A DNA stretch of 64,000 nt, taken from Rhizobium sp. 16-449-1b. GTDB lineage: Bacteria; Pseudomonadota; Alphaproteobacteria; Rhizobiales; Rhizobiaceae. The stretch is from contig NZ_JAGHMH010000002.1 in NCBI RefSeq assembly GCF_017741935.1, forward strand, positions 62,001-126,000, in the 5' to 3' direction. The notes below the pieces were generated by a model. It searched no databases. It was not told the origin of the DNA and worked only from the letters and a program-made list of their open reading frames with translations. Shown one piece after another: positions 43,868-53,578 of this stretch (its first letter is position 1; the number at the start of each line of letters is the position of its first letter). Both the position numbers and the translations under genes were made by a program.

Positions 43868-44401
43868 ATGCTCTTGCGTACAGTCATATTCGCAAGCATC
43901 GCAGCGGTGCTTGCCACACAGGTTCCTTCCTTCATCGGAAGCACGCCCGCACGGCCGGAAGGCCCGATCTCCGCCAATTTCGTCTCCGGCGCGATCGATG
44001 CCACCCCCACGACCGCAATCTCGGGCAATGGCACCAGCATGCGCCTGCAGGCCGATCAACAGGGCCACTACACCGGCGATTTCCGCATCAATGGCAAGTC
44101 CGTCTCCGGCCTGATCGATACCGGCGCCACCTATGTCGCGCTCAACGAGACCATGGCCCGTCGCCTCGGCTATACCGCCAACCAGCTCGATTTCCGCTAT
44201 TCGGTCAACACCGCCAACGGCCAGACCAAGGCCGCGCATATCATGCTCGACCGCGTCGAGATCGGCGGCATCCGGGTGCGCGACGTCGAGGCGTTCGTCC
44301 TGAAGGACGAAGCCCTGTCCTCGACGCTCGTCGGCATGAGCTTCCTGAAGAAGCTCGCCTCTTATGCGGTGGCCGACGGCTCGCTCAGCATGAAGCAGTA
44401 G
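43868..44401 (+). CDS. Retropepsin-like (clan AA) aspartic protease, membrane-anchored
   Basis: A 177-residue protein. An N-terminal membrane/signal segment (TVIFASIAAVLATQVPSF) precedes a retropepsin-type domain. It has LIDTGATYVALNETMARRLG with catalytic Asp in DTGAT, then GMSFLKKLASYAVADGSL. One such half-site per chain means it works as a dimer. The family (TIGR02281-type) is common in alphaproteobacteria with unknown targets. A longer in-frame reading is not needed. It abuts deoA tail to tail with no gap. Confidence 0.85.
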   Translation: MLLRTVIFASIAAVLATQVPSFIGSTPARPEGPISANFVSGAIDATPTTAISGNGTSMRLQADQQGHYTGDFRINGKSVSGLIDTGATYVALNETMARRLGYTANQLDFRYSVNTANGQTKAAHIMLDRVEIGGIRVRDVEAFVLKDEALSSTLVGMSFLKKLASYAVADGSLSMKQ

Positions 44402-45709
44402 TCAGAAGCGCGATGAAATGACCGGTGGCAGCGCGGGCGCGCTGTCGCCGATCGTGTAGTTCGCCTGAAGCGCCGCAGCCGCTATTTCCGCCGCATCATC
44501 GTTCGCCGCATGCACGAAGGCGATCGGCTCGCCGCGCTCAACGCGCGTGCCGAGCGGCAGGATATCGCTGAACCCCACCCGGTGGTCGATCCGGTCATCG
44601 GGGTGTCGCCGCCCGCCGCCGAGATCGATCAGGCTCATCCCGATATCCCTGCTGTTGCAGGCCGCAAGCCAGCCGCTTCGCGTGGCCACGACAGGCCGGG
44701 TGGCTGGGGCAGCCGGCAGATGGCTGTCGGGCTTCTCCAGGAGGTCGGACGGCCCGCCCAGCATATGCGCCATGCGCCCGAATATCTCCGCCGCCTTGCC
44801 TGATGACAGCGCCTCGGCCGCCCGCGCCTCGCCATCCTCCGTCGATGATGCGACGCCCGACTGGACGAGCATCTCGGCCGCGAAGGCGAGAACCACCCTC
44901 TCCAGCCTCGTGCCGCTCTTCTCGCCCGCGAGGAACGCGATCGTGTTGCGGATCTCCAGCGCGTTGCCCACGGCATCCGCCAACGGTTGGTTCATGTCGG
45001 TGATGACGGCAGAGGTCTTCAGCCCGGCGCCATTCGCGACCTCGACCAACGACCGCGCCAGCTGCTCGGCCTCCCCGGACGAGGCCATGAAGGCGCCGTT
45101 TCCGACCTTCACGTCGAGCACCAGCGTCTGCAGCCCGGCCGCCAGCTTTTTCGACAGGATCGAGGCGGTGATCAGCGGAATGGAATCGACGGTCGCGGTC
45201 ACGTCGCGCACTGCGTAGAGCTTGCCGTCTGCCGGCGCCAGCGCCGCGGTCTGGCCGATAATGGCGCAGCCTGCCTCGCGCACCACCTTGCGAAACAGCG
45301 CGGCGTCGGGGGTAACTGTATAGCCTGGTATGGATTCCAGCTTGTCCAGCGTCCCGCCGGTGTGGCCGAGCCCGCGCCCCGAGATCATCGGCACCGCCAG
45401 CCCGCAGGCCGCCGCGATCGGCGCCAGCATCAGCGAGACGTTGTCGCCGACGCCGCCGGTCGAATGCTTGTCGGCGATCGGCCGGTCGAGGTCGCTCCAG
45501 TCGAGCATGTCGCCGGAGCGCGCCATCGCCATGGTCAGCGAAACGGTCTCCTCGCGGCGCATCCCCTTGAACCACACGGCCATGGCAAAGGCGCCGATCT
45601 GCCCCTCGGAGAGCTTGCCCGCCGCGAGCGCTGTGATGAACGCCTGGATATCGTCATCGGACAGCACCGCGCCGTCGCGCTTGCGGCGAATGATCTCCTG
45701 CGGGATCAT
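44402..45709 (-). CDS. deoA: Thymidine phosphorylase
   Basis: A 435-residue pyrimidine nucleoside phosphorylase splitting thymidine/deoxyuridine to base and deoxyribose-1-phosphate. Key features are ADKHSTGGVGDNVSLMLAP (phosphate binding, about residues 80-98) and SGRGLGHTGGTLDKLESIPG. ATG 45709 is two bases from the deoC stop; the longer reading lies in deoC. It is the last gene of the minus-strand nucleoside operon. Confidence 0.95.
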   Translation of the reverse strand: MIPQEIIRRKRDGAVLSDDDIQAFITALAAGKLSEGQIGAFAMAVWFKGMRREETVSLTMAMARSGDMLDWSDLDRPIADKHSTGGVGDNVSLMLAPIAAACGLAVPMISGRGLGHTGGTLDKLESIPGYTVTPDAALFRKVVREAGCAIIGQTAALAPADGKLYAVRDVTATVDSIPLITASILSKKLAAGLQTLVLDVKVGNGAFMASSGEAEQLARSLVEVANGAGLKTSAVITDMNQPLADAVGNALEIRNTIAFLAGEKSGTRLERVVLAFAAEMLVQSGVASSTEDGEARAAEALSSGKAAEIFGRMAHMLGGPSDLLEKPDSHLPAAPATRPVVATRSGWLAACNSRDIGMSLIDLGGGRRHPDDRIDHRVGFSDILPLGTRVERGEPIAFVHAANDDAAEIAAAALQANYTIGDSAPALPPVISSRF

Positions 45710-45710
45710 C

Positions 45711-46487
45711 TCAGTAGCTCGCGGCGGTCGCCGGTGCCGATTGCGCGCCCGAAAGGACCGCAAGGATGTCGTCGAGCACGCCCGAAGCGCCGAAGCGGAA
45801 GGTCGAGGGCATCGGCCAGTCGGGCGCCATGATCGTCTCGGCAAGGCTCAGATAAAGTGCTGCATCCGCCACCGAGGCAATGCCGCCCGCCGGCTTGAAG
45901 CCGACCTTGCGACCGCTTTGGCGAATGGCGCGAAGCATGATGTCGGCCGCTTCAAGCGTTGCGTTGACGGACACCTTGCCGGTCGAGGTCTTGATGAAGT
46001 CGGCGCCCGCCTCGATCGCCAGTTCCGAGGCGCGACGGATCATCGCCGCATCCTTGATCTCGCCGGTCTCGAGGATGACTTTCAACAGCACCGCCTCGCC
46101 GCATTCGGCGCGCACGGCGGCCACCATGTCGGTCACGGCCCGGCCGCTGCCGGCGATGAATTTGCGATAGGGAATGACGAGATCGATCTCGTCGGCGCCG
46201 TCGGCGATCGCCTCGCGCGTTTCCGCCGCCACGTCGGCGACCTCCATGTCGCCCGAGGGGAAGTTGACGACGGTGGCGATCTTCACGGGATGGCCGCTGC
46301 CGAGGATCGAGCGCGCATGCGCGACGAAGCGCGGCCAGATGCAGATCGCCGCACTATTGCCGTAGGGCGTCTGCGCGCGCGCACACAGGGCCTCGATCTG
46401 CGCTTCCGTGCAGTCGTCCTTGAGGTTGGTAAGATCAAGCAACGACAGCGCCACGGCCGCCGTTTCCTTCAGCGAGTGATTGCTCAT
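45711..46487 (-). CDS. deoC: Deoxyribose-phosphate aldolase
   Basis: A 258-residue class I aldolase cutting deoxyribose-5-phosphate to acetaldehyde and glyceraldehyde-3-phosphate. Schiff-base Lys166 is in GADFIKTSTGK and the partner Lys198 in VGFKPAGGI. It overlaps the end of the purine nucleoside phosphorylase gene by 4 bases. With deoB and the phosphorylases it completes deoxynucleoside breakdown. Confidence 0.97.
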   Translation of the reverse strand: MSNHSLKETAAVALSLLDLTNLKDDCTEAQIEALCARAQTPYGNSAAICIWPRFVAHARSILGSGHPVKIATVVNFPSGDMEVADVAAETREAIADGADEIDLVIPYRKFIAGSGRAVTDMVAAVRAECGEAVLLKVILETGEIKDAAMIRRASELAIEAGADFIKTSTGKVSVNATLEAADIMLRAIRQSGRKVGFKPAGGIASVADAALYLSLAETIMAPDWPMPSTFRFGASGVLDDILAVLSGAQSAPATAASY

Positions 46488-47290
46488 GCGTCATTTCCTC
46501 CAGCCGCGATCATCTCTTTCAGGATGGCGGCAAGACGGGCACCGCCGATGGGCGCCATCTCCTTGGTTTCGTCGTGGCTCAGTTCCGAACCGGTCATTCC
46601 GGCCCCATAGTTGGTGATAACGGAAGCAGCCGCAACCCTCATGTCGAGCATTCGGGCGATGATGACTTCAGGCACGGTCGACATCCCAACAGCATCTGCG
46701 CCGAGAATGCGCGCCATACGGATCTCCGCCGGCGTCTCGAAGCTCGGGCCGGAGAACCACATGTAGACGCCCTCAGAAAGCGCTGTCTCCGTCTTCTCCG
46801 CCGCCCGGCGCATCGCGTCAGCAAGCTTGGTGTCATAGGCATTGGTCATGCCCACGAAGCGACGGTCGCTTTCTTCGCCGATCAGCGGGTTGATGCCGGA
46901 ATAGTTGATGTGGTCGGTGATCTGCATCACCGATCCCGGCGCCAGATCCTCGCGCAGCGATCCCGCCGAATTCGTCAGGATCAGCGCTTCGACGCCGAGC
47001 GCCTTCAACACCTCGATCGGCCGCCGCATGGCGTTGGCATCGCCCGTCTCGTAAAAGTGCACGCGGCCCGACAGCATGATCACAGGCACGCCGCCAAGCA
47101 TGCCGGCCACGACCTCGCCGGCATGGCCGGAAACCGCGCTGACCGGAAAGCCCGGGACATCCTGATAGGGTATCCGTACCGGGTCCTTGAGCTCCGCCAC
47201 CAGCGAGCCGAGGCCGGAGCCGAGGATTACGCCGTAGCGCGGCGAAAGCCCGCCGAACCGCGATTTCAGCAGGTCGAGCGCCGCCTGCAT
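46484..47290 (-). CDS. punA: Purine-nucleoside phosphorylase
   Basis: A 268-residue trimeric-type purine nucleoside phosphorylase. GVILGSGLGSLV starts the phosphate site, GGVPVIMLSGRVHFYE follows, and the base/ribose site shows LILTNSAGSLRED and DHINYSGINPL. ATG 47290 overlaps the cdd stop by one base (TGATG). It would act on inosine/guanosine, including product from Add. Confidence 0.95.
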   Translation of the reverse strand: MQAALDLLKSRFGGLSPRYGVILGSGLGSLVAELKDPVRIPYQDVPGFPVSAVSGHAGEVVAGMLGGVPVIMLSGRVHFYETGDANAMRRPIEVLKALGVEALILTNSAGSLREDLAPGSVMQITDHINYSGINPLIGEESDRRFVGMTNAYDTKLADAMRRAAEKTETALSEGVYMWFSGPSFETPAEIRMARILGADAVGMSTVPEVIIARMLDMRVAAASVITNYGAGMTGSELSHDETKEMAPIGGARLAAILKEMIAAGGNDA

Positions 47291-47676
47291 CAGAGCTCCG
47301 TCTCGAAGCTGAAGGGCAGCAGTTCGTCCATGGTCATGGTCTTCTGCACGCCGGCTTCGTCGCAGAGATAGATCTTCGTATCCTTGGAGGCGAACTCCGA
47401 GATTTTCTGCCGGCAGCCGCCGCAGGGCGGGCAGAGCGGCAGCTTCTCGGCGATCACGGCCATCTCGACGATCTTCTTCGCCCCACCCATGATCATGGCG
47501 CTGATCGCCGTCGGCTCCGCGCACCAGCCCTGGGGGAAGGAGAGGTTCTCGATATTGGCGCCGGTATAGACCTTGCCGTCCTCAGCGCGGATAGCCGCGC
47601 CGACGGGGAACTTGGAGTAGGGCGCATGGGCGAATGCCATGGCGCCGCGGGCGGCTTCGAAGAGGTCGTGGGACAT
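47290..47676 (-). CDS. cdd: Cytidine deaminase
   Basis: A 128-residue zinc deaminase turning cytidine to uridine. Zinc ligands are Cys52, Cys85 and Cys88 with catalytic Glu54 (WCAEPTAI, PPCGGC), and HAPYSKFPVGAA is the substrate loop. It begins 4 bp after the permease stop and is one-base overlapped with punA. Its product feeds DeoA or related phosphorylases. Confidence 0.97.
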   Translation of the reverse strand: MSHDLFEAARGAMAFAHAPYSKFPVGAAIRAEDGKVYTGANIENLSFPQGWCAEPTAISAMIMGGAKKIVEMAVIAEKLPLCPPCGGCRQKISEFASKDTKIYLCDEAGVQKTMTMDELLPFSFETEL

Positions 47677-47680
47677 GGTC

Positions 47681-48652
47681 TTAGCGCTCCTTGACATAGG
47701 GTGTGCCGCCGGCCTTCGGCGGGATGGCTTTGCCGATGAAGCCTGCGAGCAGCACGCAGGTGAGGATATAGGGCAGGGCCTGGAAGATCTGCACCGGCAC
47801 CTCGCCGATGCCAGGGATCGGCTTGCCCTGCATGAAATTGCCGAGCGCATCGAGGAAGCCGAACAGCAGGCAGGCGAACATGACAGGCACCGGCTTCCAC
47901 TTGGCGAAGACGAGTGCGGCGAGCGCAATATAGCCCTTGCCGGCCGACATGTCCTTGATGAAGGCTGCCGACTGCGCGATCGCCAGATAGGTGCCGGAGA
48001 AGCCGCAGAGAATGCCGGCGCAGATGACTGCGCGGTAGCGCAGCCAGCTCACCGAGATGCCGGCGGTATCGACCGCGCCCGGATTTTCACCGACGGCGCG
48101 CAGACGAAGACCGAAGCGCGTGCGGTAGAGGATCCACCACGAGAGCGGTACCGCCAGGAAGGCGAGGTAGGTAAGCACGTTGTTGCCGGAGATGACGTTG
48201 GCATAGAGCGGCCCGATGATCGGCACCTCGCGCACAGCGTCGGCCCCCGGAAGCGTGATCGGCGTGAAGCGCGCGTCGCCGGCCAGCTGCGGCGTGCGCC
48301 CGCCCTGGCCAAACCAGGCCTGGCCGAGCACGATGGTGATACCGGCCACGAAGAAGTTGATCGCGACGCCGGAGATGATCTGGTTGCCGCGGTTGGTGAT
48401 CGAGGCAAAGCCGTGCACGAAGCTCAGCGCCACCGAGCAGACGATGCCGGCGCAAAGCCCCGCCCAGGCGGAATCGGTGAGGTAGGCGACACAGGCGGCG
48501 GCGAAGGCCGAGCCCAACATCTTGCCCTCGAGCCCGATGTCGAAGACGCCGGCGCGTTCGGAAAACAGCCCTGCCAGCGCCGTGAAGATCAGCGGGATCG
48601 ACAGGCGGATGGTGGAGCTCAGAACGCTGATGAAGATGTCGTAATATTCCAT
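47681..48652 (-). CDS. BMP-type nucleoside ABC transporter permease 2
   Basis: A 323-residue BPD_transp_2 permease with eight or more hydrophobic segments, including LSIPLIFTALAGLFSERAGV and GLEGKMLGSAFAAACVAYL, the GLEGxM hallmark of the simple-sugar/nucleoside group. It pairs with the permease at 48664-49767 and immediately precedes cdd. Substrate is inferred as nucleosides from operon context. Confidence 0.92.
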   Translation of the reverse strand: MEYYDIFISVLSSTIRLSIPLIFTALAGLFSERAGVFDIGLEGKMLGSAFAAACVAYLTDSAWAGLCAGIVCSVALSFVHGFASITNRGNQIISGVAINFFVAGITIVLGQAWFGQGGRTPQLAGDARFTPITLPGADAVREVPIIGPLYANVISGNNVLTYLAFLAVPLSWWILYRTRFGLRLRAVGENPGAVDTAGISVSWLRYRAVICAGILCGFSGTYLAIAQSAAFIKDMSAGKGYIALAALVFAKWKPVPVMFACLLFGFLDALGNFMQGKPIPGIGEVPVQIFQALPYILTCVLLAGFIGKAIPPKAGGTPYVKER

Positions 48653-48663
48653 CGTCGCGCTCC

Positions 48664-49767
48664 TTACGCCCGCTTGAACTGTTGGTAGAGACGCACCATC
48701 GCCGGCCGGTACATGTATTCAAGCGCGCCGGCAAACAGGATAACCAGACCCTGGATCACGAGGATCATCTCGCGGGTGATGTTGGGCATCTCGAACGAGA
48801 TCCAGTCGCCGCCCTGATAGAGGATGCCGAAGAGGATGGCCGAGAGCACGATGCCGACGGGATGGTTGCGCCCCATCAGCGACACCGCGATGCCGACGAA
48901 GCCGGCGCCGCCGACGAACTCGACCTGCAGACGAGCCGACGAGCCCATGACAGGATTGAGCGCCATCATACCCGCCAGCGCGCCCGAAAGCAGCATGGCG
49001 ATGATGACGATGCGCGCATAGGGAATGCCGGCGTAAGCGGCCGCACTCGGGCTGACGCCGAGCGTGCGCATCTCGAAGCCGAGCTTGGTGCGCCAGATCA
49101 GCAGCCAGACGAAATAGGCGGCCACCAGCGCGATGATGAAGGAGACGTTGAAGGGTGCGGCACCCAGCTTGGCGCCGAACATGTCCATGATCCAGCCGAG
49201 TTTCGGCAACTGGCCGCCTTCGAGGAAAGTGCGGGTCTCAGGCGCCATCTTGCCGGGCACGATCAGCACGTGGACGAGCAGATAGACCATCAGCGCCGCG
49301 CCGATATAGTTGAACATGATCGTGGTGATGACGATATGGCTGCCGCGCTTGGCCTGCAGCCAGGCCGGAATGAAGGCCCAGGCCGCGCCGAACAGGCCGG
49401 CGCCGACCACGGCCACGGGCATGGTCACATACCACGGCACGAACTTGTCGAGCGCCAGCGCCACCAGGGCGCAGCCGAGACCGCCGAGATAGGCCTGGCC
49501 CTCGGAGCCGATGTTGAACAGCCCGGCATGGATGGCGACCGCCACCGAAAGGCCGGTGAAGATGAAGCTGGTGGCGTAGTACAGCGTAAAGCCGATGCCT
49601 TCGCCGCTCCCGAGCGCGCCTTCGATCAGAAGCTGCAGCGCGCCGATCGGGCTTTCGCCGATCAGCCAGACGACGAAGCCTGATATCAGGAAGGCGGTGA
49701 GAAGGTTCAGGATCGGGATGAGGCCGTAGTTGATCCAGCGGGGTAGGGGAGTGGAAGCAGTGCTCAT
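48664..49767 (-). CDS. BMP-type nucleoside ABC transporter permease 1
   Basis: A 367-residue permease of the same family, with LFNIGSEGQAYLGGLGCALV as the EGQ-type motif and GGAGFVGIAVSLMGRNHPVG toward the C-terminus. ATG 49767 (MSTASTPLPRW) is 7 bp after the ATPase stop; a longer reading overlaps the ATPase gene. Together with its partner it forms the channel. Confidence 0.92.
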   Translation of the reverse strand: MSTASTPLPRWINYGLIPILNLLTAFLISGFVVWLIGESPIGALQLLIEGALGSGEGIGFTLYYATSFIFTGLSVAVAIHAGLFNIGSEGQAYLGGLGCALVALALDKFVPWYVTMPVAVVGAGLFGAAWAFIPAWLQAKRGSHIVITTIMFNYIGAALMVYLLVHVLIVPGKMAPETRTFLEGGQLPKLGWIMDMFGAKLGAAPFNVSFIIALVAAYFVWLLIWRTKLGFEMRTLGVSPSAAAYAGIPYARIVIIAMLLSGALAGMMALNPVMGSSARLQVEFVGGAGFVGIAVSLMGRNHPVGIVLSAILFGILYQGGDWISFEMPNITREMILVIQGLVILFAGALEYMYRPAMVRLYQQFKRA

Positions 49768-49774
49768 CAAGGCC

Positions 49775-51286
49775 TCACGCGGCAATGCCGGCCATCATCA
49801 GGCCGAGGGTCTGTTCACCGGCATCGGGCGTCTTCTCGCCGACCACATGGCCGGCGAACATGACAAGGATACGGTCTGAAAGGGCGCGGATTTCGTCGAG
49901 CTCGACGGAGACGAGTAGGATCGCCTTGCCCGCGTCGCGCATCTCGATGATCCGGCGGTGAATGAATTCGATGGCGCCGATGTCGACGCCACGCGTCGGC
50001 TGGCCGATGATCAGCGCCGTCGGGTCGCGCTCGATCTCGCGGGCGACGACGATCTTCTGTTGGTTGCCGCCGGAGAAGTTGGCGGTCTTCAGCCGTGGGT
50101 TCGGCGGCCGGATGTCGTATTTCTCGATCTTCTCCATCGCATCCTTGCGGATCGCTTCGAGATCGAGCAGCGGGCCCTTGCTGTATTCAGGTTTGCGGTG
50201 ATAGCCGAGCACCGAGTTCTCGTATTCCTCGAACTTCAGCACGAGGCCCATGTGGTGGCGGTCCTCGGGGATGTGTGCGAGCCCTAGCTCGCGCAGCCGC
50301 GCCGGATCGGCCTTGTCGATCGGCTGCCCGTCGAGCAGGATCTCGCCCGAATGCGGCTTGCGGATGCCCGCGATCGCTTCGAGAAGCTCCGACTGCCCGT
50401 TGCCGGCAACCCCCGCCACGCCGACGATCTCGCCGGCCCGCACGTCGAACGACACGTTGTCGACCATGACGACACCACGGTCGTCCTTCACCGTCAGATT
50501 GCGCACCGACAGGATGACCTTGCCGGGATTGGCCTCGCCCTTCTGCACGCGCAATAGCACGCGGCGGCCCACCATCAGCTCGGCCAGTTCCTCGACCGTC
50601 GTCTCCGCGGTCTTGCGGGTGGCCACCATCTCGCCGCGGCGCATGACCGACACCGTATCGGTGATCGCCATGATCTCACGCAGCTTGTGAGTGATGAGAA
50701 TGACCGTCTTGCCCTGGTCGCGCAGCACTTTCAGGATGCGGAACAGATGGTCGGCCTCGGCCGGCGTCAGAACGCCGGTGGGCTCGTCGAGGATCAGGAT
50801 CTCGGCGCCGCGATACATGGCTTTCAGAATTTCGACGCGTTGCTGCAGGCCAACGGGGAGCTGCTCGATCAGCGCATCCGGGTTGACCTCGAGGCCGTAT
50901 TCCTTTTCCAGCCGCTTCAGCTCGGCGCGGGCCGACGCCACGCCTCTCGCGAGCAGCGCTCCGCCCTCGGCGCCGAGCATGATGTTCTCGAGCACCGTGA
51001 AATTGTCGACCAGCATGAAGTGCTGGTGCACCATGCCGATACCGGTTGCGATCGCCGTCTGGCTGTCCTTGATCGTCACGGCCTGGCCGTTGACCCGGAT
51101 TTCGCCCTGATCGGCGTGGTAGAAGCCGTAGATGATCGACATCAGCGTCGATTTTCCGGCTCCGTTTTCCCCGATGATGCCGTGGATGGATCCCTTGGCG
51201 ACAGTGAGGTTGATGTCTTTGTTGGCGTGGACGGCACCGAATTTCTTGTCGATGCCCACAAGTTCGATAGCGGGCGTGTCAGTCAC
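49775..51286 (-). CDS. BMP-type nucleoside ABC transporter ATPase (two NBDs)
   Basis: A 503-residue tandem ATP-binding protein. The first NBD has Walker [10 protein letters not shown] (residues 39-47) and [16 protein letters not shown]. The second has the degenerate [10 protein letters not shown] loop and signature [15 protein letters not shown], as is usual for sugar/nucleoside importers. It drives the two downstream permeases. Confidence 0.95.
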   Translation of the reverse strand: MTDTPAIELVGIDKKFGAVHANKDINLTVAKGSIHGIIGENGAGKSTLMSIIYGFYHADQGEIRVNGQAVTIKDSQTAIATGIGMVHQHFMLVDNFTVLENIMLGAEGGALLARGVASARAELKRLEKEYGLEVNPDALIEQLPVGLQQRVEILKAMYRGAEILILDEPTGVLTPAEADHLFRILKVLRDQGKTVILITHKLREIMAITDTVSVMRRGEMVATRKTAETTVEELAELMVGRRVLLRVQKGEANPGKVILSVRNLTVKDDRGVVMVDNVSFDVRAGEIVGVAGVAGNGQSELLEAIAGIRKPHSGEILLDGQPIDKADPARLRELGLAHIPEDRHHMGLVLKFEEYENSVLGYHRKPEYSKGPLLDLEAIRKDAMEKIEKYDIRPPNPRLKTANFSGGNQQKIVVAREIERDPTALIIGQPTRGVDIGAIEFIHRRIIEMRDAGKAILLVSVELDEIRALSDRILVMFAGHVVGEKTPDAGEQTLGLMMAGIAA

Positions 51287-51357
51287 AGCAGGCTCCAGAT
51301 ACGAAAAGGGCGTATGGCGAAAATCAATTCCGCCATACGCCCAATTTCAGGCGCGGA

Positions 51358-52350
51358 TCACTTCGGGCAGGCGTTGTCCGAGGTGTAATCGTGAACCTTG
51401 ACGGTGCCTGCGATGATGTCTGCCTTTGCCTTTTCGACGGCGGCCAGCATTTCAGGCGTGATCAGCGCCTTGTTGTTGTCGTCGATGGCAGCAGCAACGC
51501 CGTCTTCCTTGACGCCGAGCGACTGTACGCCGCCGGTGAACTTGTCGGCCTTGGTGTCGGTGTAGGCGTTGTAGACCGCAAGGTCGACGCGCTTGACCAT
51601 CGAGGTCAGGACTGAGCCCGGATGCAGGTGGTTCTGGTTCGAATCGACGCCGATCGAGAACTTCTTGTTGTCGGCGGCGGTCTGCAGAACGCCGAGACCG
51701 GTTGCACCGGCTGCCGCGTAGATCACGTCGGCGCCCTGGTCGATCTGGTTCTTGGTGAGCTCACCGCCGCGAACCGGGTCGTTCCATGCGGCACCCGTCG
51801 TGCCGGTCATGTTCTGGAACACTTCCATCTTGGCGTTGGCGGCGCGTGCGCCCTGTTCGTAGCCGCACTCGAACTTGCGGATCAGCGGAATGTCCATGCC
51901 GCCGACGAAGCCGACCTTGCCGGTCTTCGATGCCATGCCGGCGAGAACACCGACGAGGTACGAACCTTCTTCTTCCTTGTAGACGACCGAGCGGACGTTC
52001 GGCTTGTCGACAACGGCGTCAACGATGATGAACTTGGTGTCCGGGAATTCGGCGGCAACCTTTTCGATCGCCGAGGTCCAGGCGAAGGATACGGCAACAA
52101 CCGGGTTGAAGCCGCGGCTGGCGAAGTTGCGGATGGCCTGTTCGCCCTGCGTGTCGCCGGTCGGCTCGAAGTCGCGGTAGGCGATACCGGTTTCCTTCTT
52201 GAACTTCTCGGCGCCATTGTAGGCGGCTTCATTGAAGGACTTGTCGAACTTTCCGCCGGTGCCGTAGACCAGTGCCGGCTTGACGTCGGCAGCGAGCGCC
52301 GTCGTGGACATGGCAGCCACGGCAAGGACGGTCAGAAGGGATTTTTTCAT
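51358..52350 (-). CDS. BMP-family nucleoside-binding periplasmic protein
   Basis: A 330-residue PnrA/BMP-type substrate-binding protein. A signal peptide (LLTVLAVAAMSTTALA) has no lipobox, so the protein should be free in the periplasm. Family motifs include YGTGGKFDKSFNEAAYNGAE and GKVGFVGGMDIPLIRKFECG. PnrA binds purine nucleosides; clustering with cdd, punA, deoC and deoA supports nucleosides here. It heads the operon. Confidence 0.93.
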   Translation of the reverse strand: MKKSLLTVLAVAAMSTTALAADVKPALVYGTGGKFDKSFNEAAYNGAEKFKKETGIAYRDFEPTGDTQGEQAIRNFASRGFNPVVAVSFAWTSAIEKVAAEFPDTKFIIVDAVVDKPNVRSVVYKEEEGSYLVGVLAGMASKTGKVGFVGGMDIPLIRKFECGYEQGARAANAKMEVFQNMTGTTGAAWNDPVRGGELTKNQIDQGADVIYAAAGATGLGVLQTAADNKKFSIGVDSNQNHLHPGSVLTSMVKRVDLAVYNAYTDTKADKFTGGVQSLGVKEDGVAAAIDDNNKALITPEMLAAVEKAKADIIAGTVKVHDYTSDNACPK

Positions 52351-52721
52351 TGTGCAGCCCTGTTGTTGCTATTTGTTAGGGGTCCTCCCGCAAGCCCGTT
52401 TTCAGGCATGTCTGCGGAACACCGACCTCCCCCCGGAGGCCTGGCTTGCCGCATCCTTGCATGGCTCCAATGAAAATTCACGAGAAATTTTTCGGCTGGT
52501 AAAAAATCGCCGACTTTGCGTAAAAACCGGCCAGCGCAATCGCTTTTTACGCAAAAGCACCGCTAAAGTGCGATTTTTCTAGCCATTTGAGACACCTCGC
52601 TGCGCCCGAGCCCGCGTGGGCGTCACGCTCCATTCTGCACGCGTCTGACCACCCGAGGGCGATCGTCGCCACGTCAGGTAGCAGAAATACGGGCAAATGA
52701 TGCTTGAGACCAGTGTCTCGC
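52351..52721. other. 371-bp region upstream of the nucleoside operon
   Basis: No gene seen. It contains the operon leader and an AT-rich stretch at about 52480-52590 with a perfect 12-bp inverted repeat. The outer part (52590-52720) shows nothing distinctive. Confidence 0.5.
52516..52556. promoter_or_regulatory. Perfect 12-bp inverted repeat, probable operator
   Basis: TTTGCGTAAAAA (52516-52527) and TTTTTACGCAAA (52545-52556), separated by 17 bases, lie 166 bases before the BMP-protein start. Arm length and perfection suggest a dimeric repressor site or paired sites controlling the nucleoside operon. No candidate regulator is adjacent. Confidence 0.55.
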
Positions 52722-53039
52722 CTAAGCCGCGAAACGGCCGGCCACCGGCGGCTTCTTATATCCGGCCATCCACAGGATGAGCGAAAGCACGAGGAACACC
52801 GCGAAAGCCGGCTGCATCATCAGCCACTGAAAGCCGATCGTGTAGAAGCGGGGATGGATATAGTAGGCGATGGTCGATTGCAGCGCCTCGAAGGAGGACG
52901 CGCTCATGTCCTGCCAGGCGTCGCCCATCGGCGTGATGACGACGGAAGATGCCGCCACGGACTGGATGCTGTCGATCGTTCCGGCAATCACCGCAACCGC
53001 CAGCGCGATCAGGCTCGCCAAACGCAAAAGGAAACGCAT
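52722..53039 (-). CDS. Small membrane protein, uncharacterised
   Basis: A 105-residue protein with an N-terminal membrane segment (LASLIALAVAVIAGTID), a periplasmic middle (WQDMSASSFEALQSTIAYYI) and a C-terminal membrane segment (FAVFLVLSLILWMAGY). ATG 53039 follows GGAGAG. It lies 113 bp from the tRNA-Ser promoter on the other strand. I recall similar two-helix proteins in rhizobia; function unknown. Confidence 0.65.
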   Translation of the reverse strand: MRFLLRLASLIALAVAVIAGTIDSIQSVAASSVVITPMGDAWQDMSASSFEALQSTIAYYIHPRFYTIGFQWLMMQPAFAVFLVLSLILWMAGYKKPPVAGRFAA

Positions 53040-53190
53040 TACACTCTCCGCCACCGATCCGCCGGATTTGACCCGGCCAGTTGCGCCCATTCTCCAAGAC
53101 TTAAAGACACTAGTGCCCTGCCGCCGGAACCGCAATGGACCGCATTCCGGCACTTTTGCTGGAAGAAGTCAAAAAACTGTTAGATTTAGG

Positions 53191-53218
53191 TTGATCCCTG
53201 AAAATTCCTCGGTATATA
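53191..53218 (+). promoter_or_regulatory. Housekeeping-type promoter of tRNA-Ser
   Basis: TTGATC (53191-53196), a 16-base spacer and TATATA (53213-53218). Initiation near 53225 would give a leader of about 40 bases before the tRNA. Confidence 0.5.
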
Positions 53219-53266
53219 TCGCGCCGTTCCAACGATTTGCGCCGAAGGGTGCCAAATCAAGCAGCA

Positions 53267-53356
53267 GGACAGGTGGCCGAGTGGTTTAAGGCGCACGCCT
53301 GGAACGCGTGTGTACGTGAAAGCGTACCGTGGGTTCGAATCCCACCTTGTCCGCCA
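53267..53356 (+). tRNA. tRNA-Ser (anticodon GGA)
   Basis: A 90-base class II tRNA with a long variable arm. The acceptor GGACAGG pairs with CCTTGTCC (one G-T), the anticodon stem CACGC/GCGTG encloses CTGGAAC (GGA at 53301-53303), and GGTTCGAATCC forms the T arm. CCA is encoded at 53354-53356. Confidence 0.97.
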
Positions 53357-53578
53357 TTTCCTCGGAAATCGATGCTGCTATCTCCGTCTCCCCAACGACG
53401 TGCGATCCGTTAGTCAACGCCGGCTTTTTGCGCGCTACGCCAAGCACTTCACCACCCTGTTGCATTCCGCCAACAGGCCCGCGTCGAAGCTCCCGGGCCC
53501 AGTCTGTATTTCTCTCCGCGAACACAATTTGGTCACCGATGCCCGGCCAGGGAGAGGGATCACAGCTTACCTCTCGCA

